Both the position numbers and the translations under genes were made by a program. Shown piece after piece: positions 1-6,924 of a stretch of 10,866 nucleotides of DNA; position 1 is the first letter of the stretch, and every line of letters begins with the position of its first letter. Source of the stretch: Methanobacteriota archaeon (lineage in GTDB: Archaea > Thermoplasmatota > E2 > DHVEG-1); assembly GCA_903930505.1 (NCBI GenBank), contig CAIYYQ010000071.1, positions 1 through 10,866 on the forward strand, read 5' to 3'. Below the pieces are notes generated by a model. That model saw nothing but the letters and a program-made list of their open reading frames with translations, ran no database searches and was not told the origin of the DNA.

Positions 1-1043
1 GCATTTTTACCGATTAATTCCGCCTTTGTAAAACCATGTATCATTGATGTTGCTTGGTTACATTCGATAATGTTTCCATTTAAATCAGTTACAGTGATTG
101 CGTCAGGAGATGAATCAAGTATTTGCTTTAGTTTTTCTTGGTTTTCAATGACTTCTTTTTCAACCTTCTTGCGCTCGGTAATATCTTGCACTCCCGCAAT
201 AGCACCCTGATATGTACCGGTCTCATCAGTGATCGGACTGGTCTCAAGTAAAGCGTATACGCGAGAACCATCTTTCCTGATGAATTCAAAATCATGTTGT
301 TCTTTTGCACCCTGTCGCCTTCGTATTAAATTCTCTGCGGCTATAGTTTTCCCTTGTTCATCCATAAATGAAAAAAGATGTTGACCCATCATCTCTTCTG
401 CTGTATAACCGAGGATCTCTGCCATGCGTGGATTCACAAACGTCGTAATGGCATTCTTATCAATGGCCCAGATTCCTTCATGTAACGTTTCAACAAGTTG
501 TCGATATTTCTTCTCACTTTCATTCAGTGAGTCTCGCAAATGTTTTTTCTGAGTGATATCAGAAACCATGACCAGATCCTGATACGTAACACCTTGTTCA
601 TTTTTCAGGGCGACAGCATGAATCAAACCAGTAACTTTTTTACCGTTTTTCGTATAAAAATCAAGCTCATACGCTGGAATCTGTTTCCCAAGTATTCTCT
701 CCTTAAAATTTTTTTTTGCTTTTTCTATGCCATCCGAGGAAAGAAACGGCAGATGCAAGAAATTCTTCCCAATGATCTCTTCTGGTGTATACCCAAGCCA
801 ATCACACAATCGATCATTGGCATCAACGAGTATTCCATCTCGGTTAATAAGAACAATCGCTTCAGCGGAAAATTGAAATATTTTTTTAAACACTTCGCCG
901 TCCATTCCCGGTTTCTTTTCCGTATCTATAGGCGTTTGTTGAGTCATCTCACAACTTGCTGAAGCACCATATGATGTACTCTGAAGTGTATCACTGTTTT
1001 TTTGTTTCTCCACTTCTTTTACAATCTTAGAATCATCACTAAT
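1..1043 (-). CDS. Multi-PAS sensor protein, 3' end outside window (probable histidine kinase)
   Basis: An open minus-strand frame runs from an in-frame TGA at 1056-1058 to the window edge without a stop; about 347 residues are visible. Three PAS domains can be read: about residues 51-165 (ends VSDITQKK), 177-290 (ends QDITERKK) and from 302 onward, cut off at the edge after KAELIGKNA. Each shows the usual N-terminal ELxGxxxEE-type turns and a DITxxK exit linker. No transmembrane segment is visible, so it is probably a cytoplasmic redox or ligand sensor. The HisKA/HATPase part expected for this family would lie outside the window and is inferred only. The first in-frame ATGs are at 947 and 905. 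However, a GAGGTGAG SD-like site (1057-1050) points to ATT at 1043, which would give an N-terminus reading SDDSKIVKEVEKQK. Upstream lies the kinase gene ending at 1242, same strand, 198 nt away. The frame is certain; the start is not. Confidence 0.85.
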   Translation of the reverse strand, partial: MSDDSKIVKEVEKQKNSDTLQSTSYGASASCEMTQQTPIDTEKKPGMDGEVFKKIFQFSAEAIVLINRDGILVDANDRLCDWLGYTPEEIIGKNFLHLPFLSSDGIEKAKKNFKERILGKQIPAYELDFYTKNGKKVTGLIHAVALKNEQGVTYQDLVMVSDITQKKHLRDSLNESEKKYRQLVETLHEGIWAIDKNAITTFVNPRMAEILGYTAEEMMGQHLFSFMDEQGKTIAAENLIRRRQGAKEQHDFEFIRKDGSRVYALLETSPITDETGTYQGAIAGVQDITERKKVEKEVIENQEKLKQILDSSPDAITVTDLNGNIIECNQATSMIHGFTKAELIGKN

Positions 1044-1241
1044 GCGACACTCACCTCACAGCCACTCAATAAATAAGAAATATTGATTAAACGATGAATT
1101 TTTTTTATGTATATTACCCCTCCGACGATATTAGACAAGAAAACACGTTATTGCTATAAGAATAAAAGGTAAAAAAAGGCATAAAATAGGATAAAAACAG
1201 TACTATTTGAAAAGATACGAATCATAGAATTAGTAGAATAT

Positions 1242-4200
1242 TCATTTCGGTTTTTTAACTGAACGAAGCGTGAAAAAAATAGTTGACCCTTTATCCGTCC
1301 CATGGCTTTCCGCCCAAATTTTCCCCCCATGCTTCTCAACAATCCGTTTACAGATAGGTAATCCTAGGCCGCTGCTATCCAGATCATGTCGAGAGAAGTC
1401 CGCTTTATAGAATTCTTCAAAAATATGGGGCATTTGTTCCAAGGTGATACCGATACCGGTGTCTTTAACAGAGATAACCACCATATCATTATCCGGTTGT
1501 GCGTCAACGGTTATTTTCCCACCTGCTGGTGAAAACTTCACCGAGTTGGTAAACAGATTGTCAAGAATCTCTCGAAGTCTCATGGGCTCAACATCGACAA
1601 CAACAGTATCTGAAATAAGATTTTCAGTGATTATATGATGGTCCGTAAACATCGCTTCGAGAATGTTGATAGATTTTTCTACTTCAGAACCAAGCGGGAT
1701 CGGCTGGGTCTCGAAATGAACCGTTGGTTCGGAAAGGATGGCGAGTTTAACGGTTTTTTCTACCAACTCCTTAATGATATGAACGTTTCTTTGGACTACC
1801 TGCAGCAGTTCTTTTTGTTTCACATCCTGCTCTTTTTTCTGGATAATTGGAAGAAGGGTTACCAGTGGTGTTAACGGGTTTTTCAAATCATGGCCTAGCA
1901 TCTGGATGAACTCGTCTTTTTGTTTCAGGAGTTGTTCTATTTCCAGGGTTCGTTCGTTGACTTTTTGCTCAAGCCCAGTGGTTAAAAACCGAAGTTTTTC
2001 ATTTGTTTCTTGTAGTTCTTTTTCGGTACGTTTACGTTCGGTGATTTCATCAGAAAGCACAAGCAAATGCCGTTCTCCTTTAAACATAAAAGGGAAAAAC
2101 TGTAAACTCAGCCACGTGTCTTTCCCAAATGTAGTTATGACTTTAGTTTCTATCTGTTCTAAAGCATTATTAGCGATAGCCTTTTCTGCCGCCTGTAATA
2201 ACCCGGATTTCTTCCAGGATTCAAGATGATAAAAATTTTGGGCGAGAAGTTTATCCACAGTCGCCCCAGCTACCTTAGCAGCAGCTTCATTGGCTAAGAT
2301 ACATTGACCGGATGTGCTGTAGACAAAAATACCGGTCGGTGATGTACTAAGGATACTTTGGTTGAAGGAAAGCGCATCAGATATCTGACGTTCAGCCGAT
2401 TTACGCTCGGTAATATCACGGTTACTCGCCCGTTTCCCAAGAAATACTCCATCTTTTGAATACACTGGTTGACAATAATGACTAATCCAACGCTCTTGAC
2501 CATTTTTCGTAATTATTCGAAAATCAATATGATCAGATTCCCAATTGTTTTCTTTGATATGTGTACAAATGTGATTATGGATTTTTTGACGATCGTCGGG
2601 ATGCGCAATCTCTTCTAACAACTGGGGATTGGCAATAAAATCTTCTGGGCTGTATCCCGAAATTCGTTTACACGCAGGAGAAACATACAGATATTTTCCG
2701 TCAACACCAAGCCAGGTCTCCCAGTCAAAAGTAAAATCAGCGATCGTATGATATTTTTCCTCACTCTTACGTAATGCTTCTTCCATAGTCTTACGTTCAC
2801 TGATATCTCGAACAATCCCTGAGACCGCTATCACCCTTCCGCTACCACCCGTAACAGGATTTAAACTGGCACTATTATACAATTCATGACCCTGAACAAC
2901 CATTTTTTCTTCAATAAAAAAACTCTTACCTGTATCAAATACTTGTTTAACATTTTTAGAGAATTGAACCGCAAGATCCTCCGGGAATATCTCAAAAATC
3001 GACAGACCGACCATCTCTTGAGGAGATTTCCTGGAAATATCTGCCGCAGTTTTATTGACAGACAAAAATTTATAGTCCTTATCCAACATGAATATCTGAT
3101 CGCTTGAATTTTCAACAATACTTCTTAATTTCTCTTCCGACTCTTTTAATCGATCCTCCGCCCGCTTGCGTTCGGTGATGTCCTGTCCTATTGCCAACAA
3201 ACCTATAAGACTGCCATCAACAGTCTTCAGTGTTTTATCATACCATTCAACCTCAACTATATGCCCATCTTTGGCAACAATTGGATTAATGTTACCTTGA
3301 GTCTGAATATCGCCTATAGATCGTTGAAATATTTCGCGGATTCTTATTTTATCTTCTTTTGGAAGAAAGGTTTCAAACCAGTCTTTACCTTGGACTTCTT
3401 CCAAGTTATATCCGGAGATCTTCTCCATAAAAGGATTAATACTAATGATGCAGCCTTTGGAATCCAATACAAGGATAATGGCCTGAGCAGTTCTAATTAT
3501 ATTACCGGTAAATTCTTTTTCTTTTCGAAGCACTTCTTCCATCTTCTTGCGATCAGTGATATCCCTGCCATACAAATTCACGTAACCTTCATCAGCTACT
3601 GGTGCAACGACAAACGAAAAGATTTTATCATTAACTTCTTCTTCTTCTTCTTCTTCTTCTGCTTTCAAATTCTTAGATGCAAACTTTTTTCCGATGATGT
3701 TGCACCATCGCTCTGGGACTGCTCCCCCGACACTTGTCTTCCAAAAATCAAGAATCAGAACACCCGCGGTATTACAATAAACGACCGTACCATCCTTCGT
3801 AACACGCAACACGGGACTCGGGTCCTCCGAAGGAAACCTTGCTAAACTTTTAATTTCTTCCTCCGCTTGTTTACCCTCGGTGATATCAGTTACAATGTAC
3901 AGAACACCAAGCAATTCATCGCCACTTTTAATTACCGAGCTCTGCACACTTATCGTTGTTTTGCTGTTATTCTTATTGAGGAACGTTATTTCCCTTTTTG
4001 ATGGCATTTCACGAAGTCTACGGTTGAAATCAGCAACATTTTCTGGTACATCCAAACCAAAAACGCGGATTAGTTCAACAAAGTTTCTCCCGATAAAATC
4101 TTCTTTTCGTATGGACAATAAATGAAGCAAACAATCGTTTGCCATTTGTATAACTCCATTTTTATCTACCAGTGCGATACCCGCTAGAGCACCATTGAAT

Positions 4201-5045
4201 AATAATCTGAATTTTTCCTCGCTTTGTCGTAGGTTTTCCCCCACCTGTCTACGCTCAGTGATATCTTCATGATTCCCAATCATGAACACAGCATCACCAT
4301 GTTCATCGCGCTGTACCACCTTTGCTTTCGCATGAATCCAACGATACGCACCAGATTTTGTTCTTAATCGAAACTCATTCTCGTATACATCTGGTTTTGT
4401 TTTAAGATACTCTTCTGTGGTTGCAAGTGCCTTTGCCCGATCATCAGGATGAATCAGATCTCTCCAATTTTCAAATGTCGCGGAAAATTCGTTAGGGTCG
4501 TACCTAAGCATGGTATAATACTTTGGGCTAAAAAAAAGTATATTCGTCTTGAAATTCCATGTCCAGATGCCATCGGTGGTTGCATCAAGAATTTGTTTTA
4601 ATTGATCCTCAGCTTTTTTCTGTTCTGAAATGTCAACAATGACTCCTCGAAAACCTACAGGTCGACTATCTTGGATAATTGGTGTACTATACAAGAGCCC
4701 TGGAAACGTTGTGCCATCGTTCCGTTTAAAGATATATTCAGTTCCACCTAATCGCTCTCCCTTCATAACCCGTGCAATATTCTCTTTTGCACGTTGCACC
4801 TCTTGTGATGCCAGCATATCAAACGCAGAAAACCCTGTCTCAAAATCCTTCTGCGAATATCGAAATAACTCCAACGCCTGTTTATTCACAAACGTCAGCT
4901 TCCCAGAAAGGTCCATCTCGTAGATTATCTGCGGCAGCAACTCAGCGAGTTCTTTAACCGTATCAACTGTAGACGTCCCGCTCAATGAGGCACCATTTAA
5001 AACTTTACTGTCCGCCTTATGCTGAATTGTATCGGAAAGAACCAT
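1242..5045 (-). CDS. Soluble multi-PAS sensor histidine kinase (eight PAS domains)
   Basis: A 1267-residue protein. It should sense signals through tandem PAS domains, autophosphorylate a histidine and pass phosphate to a response regulator, none of which is encoded nearby. PAS domains fall at about 27-145, 150-268, 277-393, 396-500, 507-628, 636-753, 760-884 and 890-1005, and most exit through a DI(T/S)ERK-like linker. A short coiled coil (about 1008-1040) leads to HisKA with phospho-acceptor H1052 in GHDLKNP. The HATPase has N-box N1163/N1167, G1 DTGIG (1195-1199), F-box FEEFYK (1209-1214) and G2 GLGLP (1226-1230), so all catalytic motifs are intact. There is no membrane segment and no receiver domain. 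PAS4 is degenerate and carries an eight-glutamate run (463-470). The ATG at 5045 is set by GGGAGGT 6 nt upstream. A T-rich stretch follows the stop. The ligand of each PAS domain is unknown. Confidence 0.95.
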   Translation of the reverse strand: MVLSDTIQHKADSKVLNGASLSGTSTVDTVKELAELLPQIIYEMDLSGKLTFVNKQALELFRYSQKDFETGFSAFDMLASQEVQRAKENIARVMKGERLGGTEYIFKRNDGTTFPGLLYSTPIIQDSRPVGFRGVIVDISEQKKAEDQLKQILDATTDGIWTWNFKTNILFFSPKYYTMLRYDPNEFSATFENWRDLIHPDDRAKALATTEEYLKTKPDVYENEFRLRTKSGAYRWIHAKAKVVQRDEHGDAVFMIGNHEDITERRQVGENLRQSEEKFRLLFNGALAGIALVDKNGVIQMANDCLLHLLSIRKEDFIGRNFVELIRVFGLDVPENVADFNRRLREMPSKREITFLNKNNSKTTISVQSSVIKSGDELLGVLYIVTDITEGKQAEEEIKSLARFPSEDPSPVLRVTKDGTVVYCNTAGVLILDFWKTSVGGAVPERWCNIIGKKFASKNLKAEEEEEEEEVNDKIFSFVVAPVADEGYVNLYGRDITDRKKMEEVLRKEKEFTGNIIRTAQAIILVLDSKGCIISINPFMEKISGYNLEEVQGKDWFETFLPKEDKIRIREIFQRSIGDIQTQGNINPIVAKDGHIVEVEWYDKTLKTVDGSLIGLLAIGQDITERKRAEDRLKESEEKLRSIVENSSDQIFMLDKDYKFLSVNKTAADISRKSPQEMVGLSIFEIFPEDLAVQFSKNVKQVFDTGKSFFIEEKMVVQGHELYNSASLNPVTGGSGRVIAVSGIVRDISERKTMEEALRKSEEKYHTIADFTFDWETWLGVDGKYLYVSPACKRISGYSPEDFIANPQLLEEIAHPDDRQKIHNHICTHIKENNWESDHIDFRIITKNGQERWISHYCQPVYSKDGVFLGKRASNRDITERKSAERQISDALSFNQSILSTSPTGIFVYSTSGQCILANEAAAKVAGATVDKLLAQNFYHLESWKKSGLLQAAEKAIANNALEQIETKVITTFGKDTWLSLQFFPFMFKGERHLLVLSDEITERKRTEKELQETNEKLRFLTTGLEQKVNERTLEIEQLLKQKDEFIQMLGHDLKNPLTPLVTLLPIIQKKEQDVKQKELLQVVQRNVHIIKELVEKTVKLAILSEPTVHFETQPIPLGSEVEKSINILEAMFTDHHIITENLISDTVVVDVEPMRLREILDNLFTNSVKFSPAGGKITVDAQPDNDMVVISVKDTGIGITLEQMPHIFEEFYKADFSRHDLDSSGLGLPICKRIVEKHGGKIWAESHGTDKGSTIFFTLRSVKKPK
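3636..3659 (-). repeat. (GAA)8 microsatellite coding for poly-Glu inside the kinase
   Basis: Eight identical GAA codons in a row on the minus strand encode E463-E470 within the degenerate PAS4 of the histidine kinase. A pure trinucleotide run without GAG codons suggests replication slippage. Changes in copy number would stay in frame and only alter linker length. Confidence 0.85.
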
Positions 5046-5106
5046 CAGCTACCTCCCTCAATTATCTCCGCTCAAAAAACAGAAACACCTTATAACTATA
5101 AAATAG
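5046..5106 (-). promoter_or_regulatory. Promoter and SD region of the eight-PAS kinase
   Basis: Reading leftward on the minus strand there are TATA-like sequences (TTTTATAG and TTATAAGG, about 5106-5088), then a GGGAGGT Shine-Dalgarno 6 nt before the ATG at 5045. The SD is clear. The TATA assignment is approximate because the region is AT-rich. Confidence 0.55.
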
Positions 5107-5161
5107 TAATGAATGTTCTCAACCAATCAAGAATATAGAAAATATTGAAAAAATGAAAAAA

Positions 5162-5503
5162 TCATCGGAGTCGCCGTGCTTTCATCCGTACCACGGGATC
5201 ATTGGAGAGCTCACAGATTTTTTCAGCGAGATTCTGAAAACCATTCACGGTGTCGATATCAAATCTCCCTAAGGTTAAACCCTTGCTGTTGACCAAGCTT
5301 ATTTCCCCGGATTTCTGAGCAAGTTCCCCTGTTTGCATACTTGACGAAATCTCCGGGGCAGCATGCATTTCGCTTACACTAGTCTGCAATTGTTTTTCCA
5401 AGAGTTCTGAGACAAATAGAGAGCGAGACCCAATAGTGTTTTTGTCATCAATTTTTTCAATGATGTTTGTAGGCAGTTCTAAAAAAACAATCTTTTTTTC
5501 CAT
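5162..5503 (-). CDS. Small ribbon-helix-helix-like DNA-binding protein
   Basis: A 113-residue protein. The first 45 residues (KKIVFLELPTNIIEKIDD, then SRSLFVSELLEKQLQ) have the pattern of a CopG/Arc-type ribbon-helix-helix fold: a short basic beta strand, a helix, a turn, and a second amphipathic helix. A polar linker (about 46-65) follows. The C-terminal part (about 68-113) contains LVNSKGLTLGRFDI and the basic end VRMKARRLR; I do not recognise this domain. A transcriptional regulator acting as a dimer is the likely role, and its target is unknown. I chose the ATG at 5503 over an upstream TTG (5512) because a TATA-like element ends about 24 nt before this ATG, giving a nearly leaderless mRNA, and there is no SD. 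A T-rich tract (5161-5140) follows the stop and may terminate transcription. It lies downstream of the broken small gene at 5564-5777. Confidence 0.75.
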   Translation of the reverse strand: MEKKIVFLELPTNIIEKIDDKNTIGSRSLFVSELLEKQLQTSVSEMHAAPEISSSMQTGELAQKSGEISLVNSKGLTLGRFDIDTVNGFQNLAEKICELSNDPVVRMKARRLR

Positions 5504-5526
5504 ACATAACAAAAATGGAGTAGTAA

Positions 5527-5535
5527 CTATATTAA
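5527..5535 (-). promoter_or_regulatory. TATA box of the RHH-like gene
   Basis: The minus strand reads TTAATATAG here, ending 24 nt before the ATG at 5503. That is the spacing expected for an archaeal promoter with a very short or absent leader. It agrees with the lack of an SD for this gene. Confidence 0.5.
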
Positions 5536-5563
5536 CTTTTAGTTTGTTTATTTGTTATGTGGT

Positions 5564-5777
5564 TCATCCAGGAAGGAGACTTGCCTCAGAAACACTCTCT
5601 AAATATACTTGAATCATTGATTCGGTGATCTTGTATTTTTTATCTAAATATTCATTGATTTGCTCCTACCGACAATTCTATCGCTGTGAGTATCTTGAAA
5701 ACAAGTTTAATACAATCATGTTCTTGTGTATATTTTTGTAGCGTTCCAACCATCTCATGGTAATCTTTGAGTATCAT
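5564..5777 (-). pseudogene. Small gene of unknown function, split by a probable one-base frameshift
   Basis: The ATG at 5777 has a GGAGG (5790-5786) 8 nt upstream and opens a 41-residue frame (MILKDYHEMVGTLQKYTQEH...) that stops at 5652 with GANQ. From about 5665 the frame shifted by one base stays open for 33 more residues (EQINEYLDKKYKITESMIQV...) and stops at 5564. The extra piece has a protein-like, amphipathic, charged composition. Skipping one G around 5666-5668 would join the two halves into one protein of about 71 residues. This could be a real mutation, an assembly indel, or, less likely, a programmed shift. No family is recognised. It lies directly after the folded leader RNA at 5794-5929 and could be regulated by it. 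Confidence 0.6.
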
Positions 5778-5793
5778 TTTTTTTACCTCCATT

Positions 5794-5929
5794 AAAAAAA
5801 TATTACAGGAAATTGCTAATGATTCTGGGAACTCTCGAGGGAGCTCATAGTGAACCTCGAGAGTTTCAGTCAACAAGTCTCAATGTTATTCCCCGCAAGC
5901 GAACCGCTTGCATGATTCCAATTTCCTGT
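5794..5929 (-). ncRNA. Structured leader RNA or attenuator ahead of the small gene at 5777
   Basis: Perfect complementarity encloses the element: ACAGGAAATTG (5805-5815) pairs with CAATTTCCTGT (5919-5929), 11 bp. Inside are hairpin A (5895-5911; on the minus strand GCAAGCG-GTT-CGCTTGC, 7 bp with a GUU triloop) and hairpin B (5828-5867; 11 perfect pairs AACTCTCGAGG/CCTCGAGAGTT, extended to 13 with a G-U). On the minus strand the closing stem is followed by AATA and T7 (5800-5794), and three bases later by the GGAGG of the next gene. This arrangement is what a transcriptional attenuator or riboswitch would look like. A TATA-like GATAAAAAGG lies at about 5971-5962, predicting a start near 5945. 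No known riboswitch class is recognised. A stand-alone small RNA is the alternative. Confidence 0.6.
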
Positions 5930-6013
5930 TTTTTGATTTCTGTAATTATGATATCGTATGGCCTTTTTATCTGTTTTGTTCAATTATTCTGATCAGACAG
6001 TTGACGGAACCGG

Positions 6014-6036
6014 AAAAGAGAGATGATTTGCTCTCT
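6014..6036 (-). terminator. Hairpin terminator of the 54-residue gene
   Basis: On the minus strand AGAGAG (6036-6031), an 8-nt loop and CTCTCT (6022-6017) form a 6-bp stem followed by TTT, starting 23 nt after the stop at 6059. The T tract is short, so confidence is moderate. Confidence 0.45.
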
Positions 6037-6058
6037 ACTTTTTCGCAAGATACGGAAA

Positions 6059-6223
6059 TCAGGTTCTCCTGTTGATCAAGACTTTCTTATCTTCCGGCAA
6101 ATCACGGGGAGTACCATACTTTGGAACTCTTTGCGAGAAGAAATAATCCGTCATCGATTCTCCGTTCTTTAATTTCACGACTCGTTCATACAGTGTCCAA
6201 CCATCATTTGTTTCGTATGCCAT
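6059..6223 (-). CDS. 54-residue YETxDGW small protein, paralogue 2
   Basis: A complete small gene. The ATG at 6223 is preceded by GGAGG with 9-nt spacing, and the stop is TGA at 6061-6059. The protein begins MAYETNDGWTLYERVVKLK, has a YFF core and ends DKKVLINRRT. It aligns along its length with the 62-residue neighbour at 6324-6512: shared YET, DGW, LY, R-V, LK, YFF, PK, DxP and NRRT. The shared aromatic and charged pattern without cysteine or membrane segments suggests a compact beta-rich domain. That is inference and the function is unknown. It lacks the roughly eight-residue tail (IPYLKRE) of its paralogue. It lies 100 nt downstream of that paralogue but is separated from it by a strong terminator, so the two are probably expressed separately. 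Confidence 0.85.
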   Translation of the reverse strand: MAYETNDGWTLYERVVKLKNGESMTDYFFSQRVPKYGTPRDLPEDKKVLINRRT

Positions 6224-6289
6224 ATTTTTTTACCTCCTCGATATCATTGTTTCAGATTCAATAACACAAATGCTGTTTTGTTATTCGAT

Positions 6290-6324
6290 GAAATAAAAAA
6301 AAGAAGGAGCGATGCTAGCTCCTT
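6290..6324 (-). terminator. Intrinsic-style terminator of the 62-residue gene
   Basis: On the minus strand AAGGAGC (6324-6318), loop TAGCATC and GCTCCTT (6310-6304) form a perfect 7-bp stem followed by C and T8. The stop codon TAA (6326-6324) overlaps the first base of the stem. This is a textbook hairpin plus U-tract. Confidence 0.75.
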
Positions 6325-6512
6325 TATTCCCGTTTAAGGTATGGGATACTTGTTCTTCTGTTAACACCAACAGTGTATCCTTCAGGCATATCGCATGGGT
6401 TTCCTGATTTTGGTGTTGCTCTCGTAAAGAAATAGATTTGTTGATTTCGGCCCCCTTTTAGGTGCACGATCCGTGTATATAGTATCCATCCATCTTTCGT
6501 TTCGTATACCAT
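6324..6512 (-). CDS. 62-residue YETxDGW small protein, paralogue 1
   Basis: The ATG at 6512 follows GGAGG with 8-nt spacing. The protein starts MVYETKDGWILYTRIVHLK, continues with GGRNQQIYFFTR, PKSGNPCDMPEGYTVGVNRR and ends in IPYLKRE. It is 62 residues, soluble, with one cysteine. It is clearly homologous to the 54-residue protein at 6059-6223 (about half the aligned positions identical), so this is a local duplication. I have the impression that similar short proteins with this motif occur in other archaea, but I cannot name a family or function. Its own SD and terminator mark it as an independent transcription unit. The basic residues near the end could contact nucleic acid, which is speculation. 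Confidence 0.85.
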   Translation of the reverse strand: MVYETKDGWILYTRIVHLKGGRNQQIYFFTRATPKSGNPCDMPEGYTVGVNRRTSIPYLKRE

Positions 6513-6682
6513 AATGATAACCTCCTTTTTTTATAGTTTTTTTTAACAAAAATCATCTACTGTTTCACAAAATTTTTGTGTTTAATCATGTTCGATTCTG
6601 ATCTATAAATTTCTTTGTTTTTTTGCGTTCACCTCCTGAGAATATAAGTTGTTTTTGTGTTCGTTCCATAAAATAAATCGCA

Positions 6683-6697
6683 AACGAAAAATTTATT
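6683..6697 (+). promoter_or_regulatory. BRE/TATA promoter of the candidate small RNA
   Basis: A CGAAAAA BRE-like element followed by TTTATTAA lies about 25 nt before position 6715, where the folded, GC-richer RNA begins. This fits archaeal promoter spacing. The region 6513-6716 is otherwise very AT-rich and I see no convincing gene in it. Confidence 0.5.
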
Positions 6698-6716
6698 AAA
6701 CAAAATAATATATCAT

Positions 6717-6855
6717 TCATGCAAGCGAAATCATCTTGGGAATGGAAGTCAAGCATATCCTGGTGGTTCGCCAGGGCTGAAACAGATCATTACCGAAGTT
6801 ACGCCCAAACTCAATACGTGGTTTGGGCATCGCATTCCCTCGCATCATTTTTTTT
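6717..6855 (+). ncRNA. Candidate structured small RNA ending in a T8 terminator
   Basis: A block of about 120 nt at roughly 50 percent GC stands out from very AT-rich flanks. GGGAATG (6738-6744) pairs with CATTCCC (6833-6839), extended by GCGA (6725-6728) with TCGC (6840-6843). Hairpin A is CCTGGTG-GTT-CGCCAGG (6759-6775; 7 bp including one G-U, GUU triloop). Hairpin B is GCCCAAAC/GTTTGGGC (6803-6810 with 6821-6828; 8 perfect pairs, 10-nt loop). The closing strand is followed by CGCATCA and T8 (6848-6855), a typical archaeal termination tract. A promoter is visible upstream. No reading frame here looks like protein. It does not match tRNA, 5S, SRP RNA, RNase P RNA or a C/D-box RNA as I know them. 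It may act alone or as a leader of the membrane-protein gene at 6925, which has its own TATA-like box. Confidence 0.65.
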
Positions 6856-6880
6856 ATTCTGATATCGCCATATAAAAAAT

Positions 6881-6889
6881 TATTTAAAC
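6881..6889 (+). promoter_or_regulatory. TATA-like box of the small membrane protein gene
   Basis: TTATTTAAA lies about 36 nt before the ATG at 6925, predicting a leader of about 10 nt. There is no SD before the ATG, consistent with a short leader. Confidence 0.4.
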
Positions 6890-6924
6890 TTATGATGCAC
6901 AATAGTATAGCCCGTGTATAAAAA

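Noticed and set aside
540..962. Plus-strand 140-residue ORF
   Set aside because: It lies antisense to the clear PAS domains of the left gene.
3261..3845. Plus-strand 194-residue ORF inside the histidine kinase, with a phenylalanine run
   Set aside because: A shadow of the kinase; the Phe run is the antisense of the GAA repeat.
6586..6669. A 27-codon minus-strand ORF (MERTQKQLIFSGGERKK...) containing an SD-like GGAGGTGA at 6636-6629
   Set aside because: No codon at a useful distance after the SD starts a longer frame: ACG 6628 is only 3 nt away. The ORF is short and AT-driven. Too weak to call.
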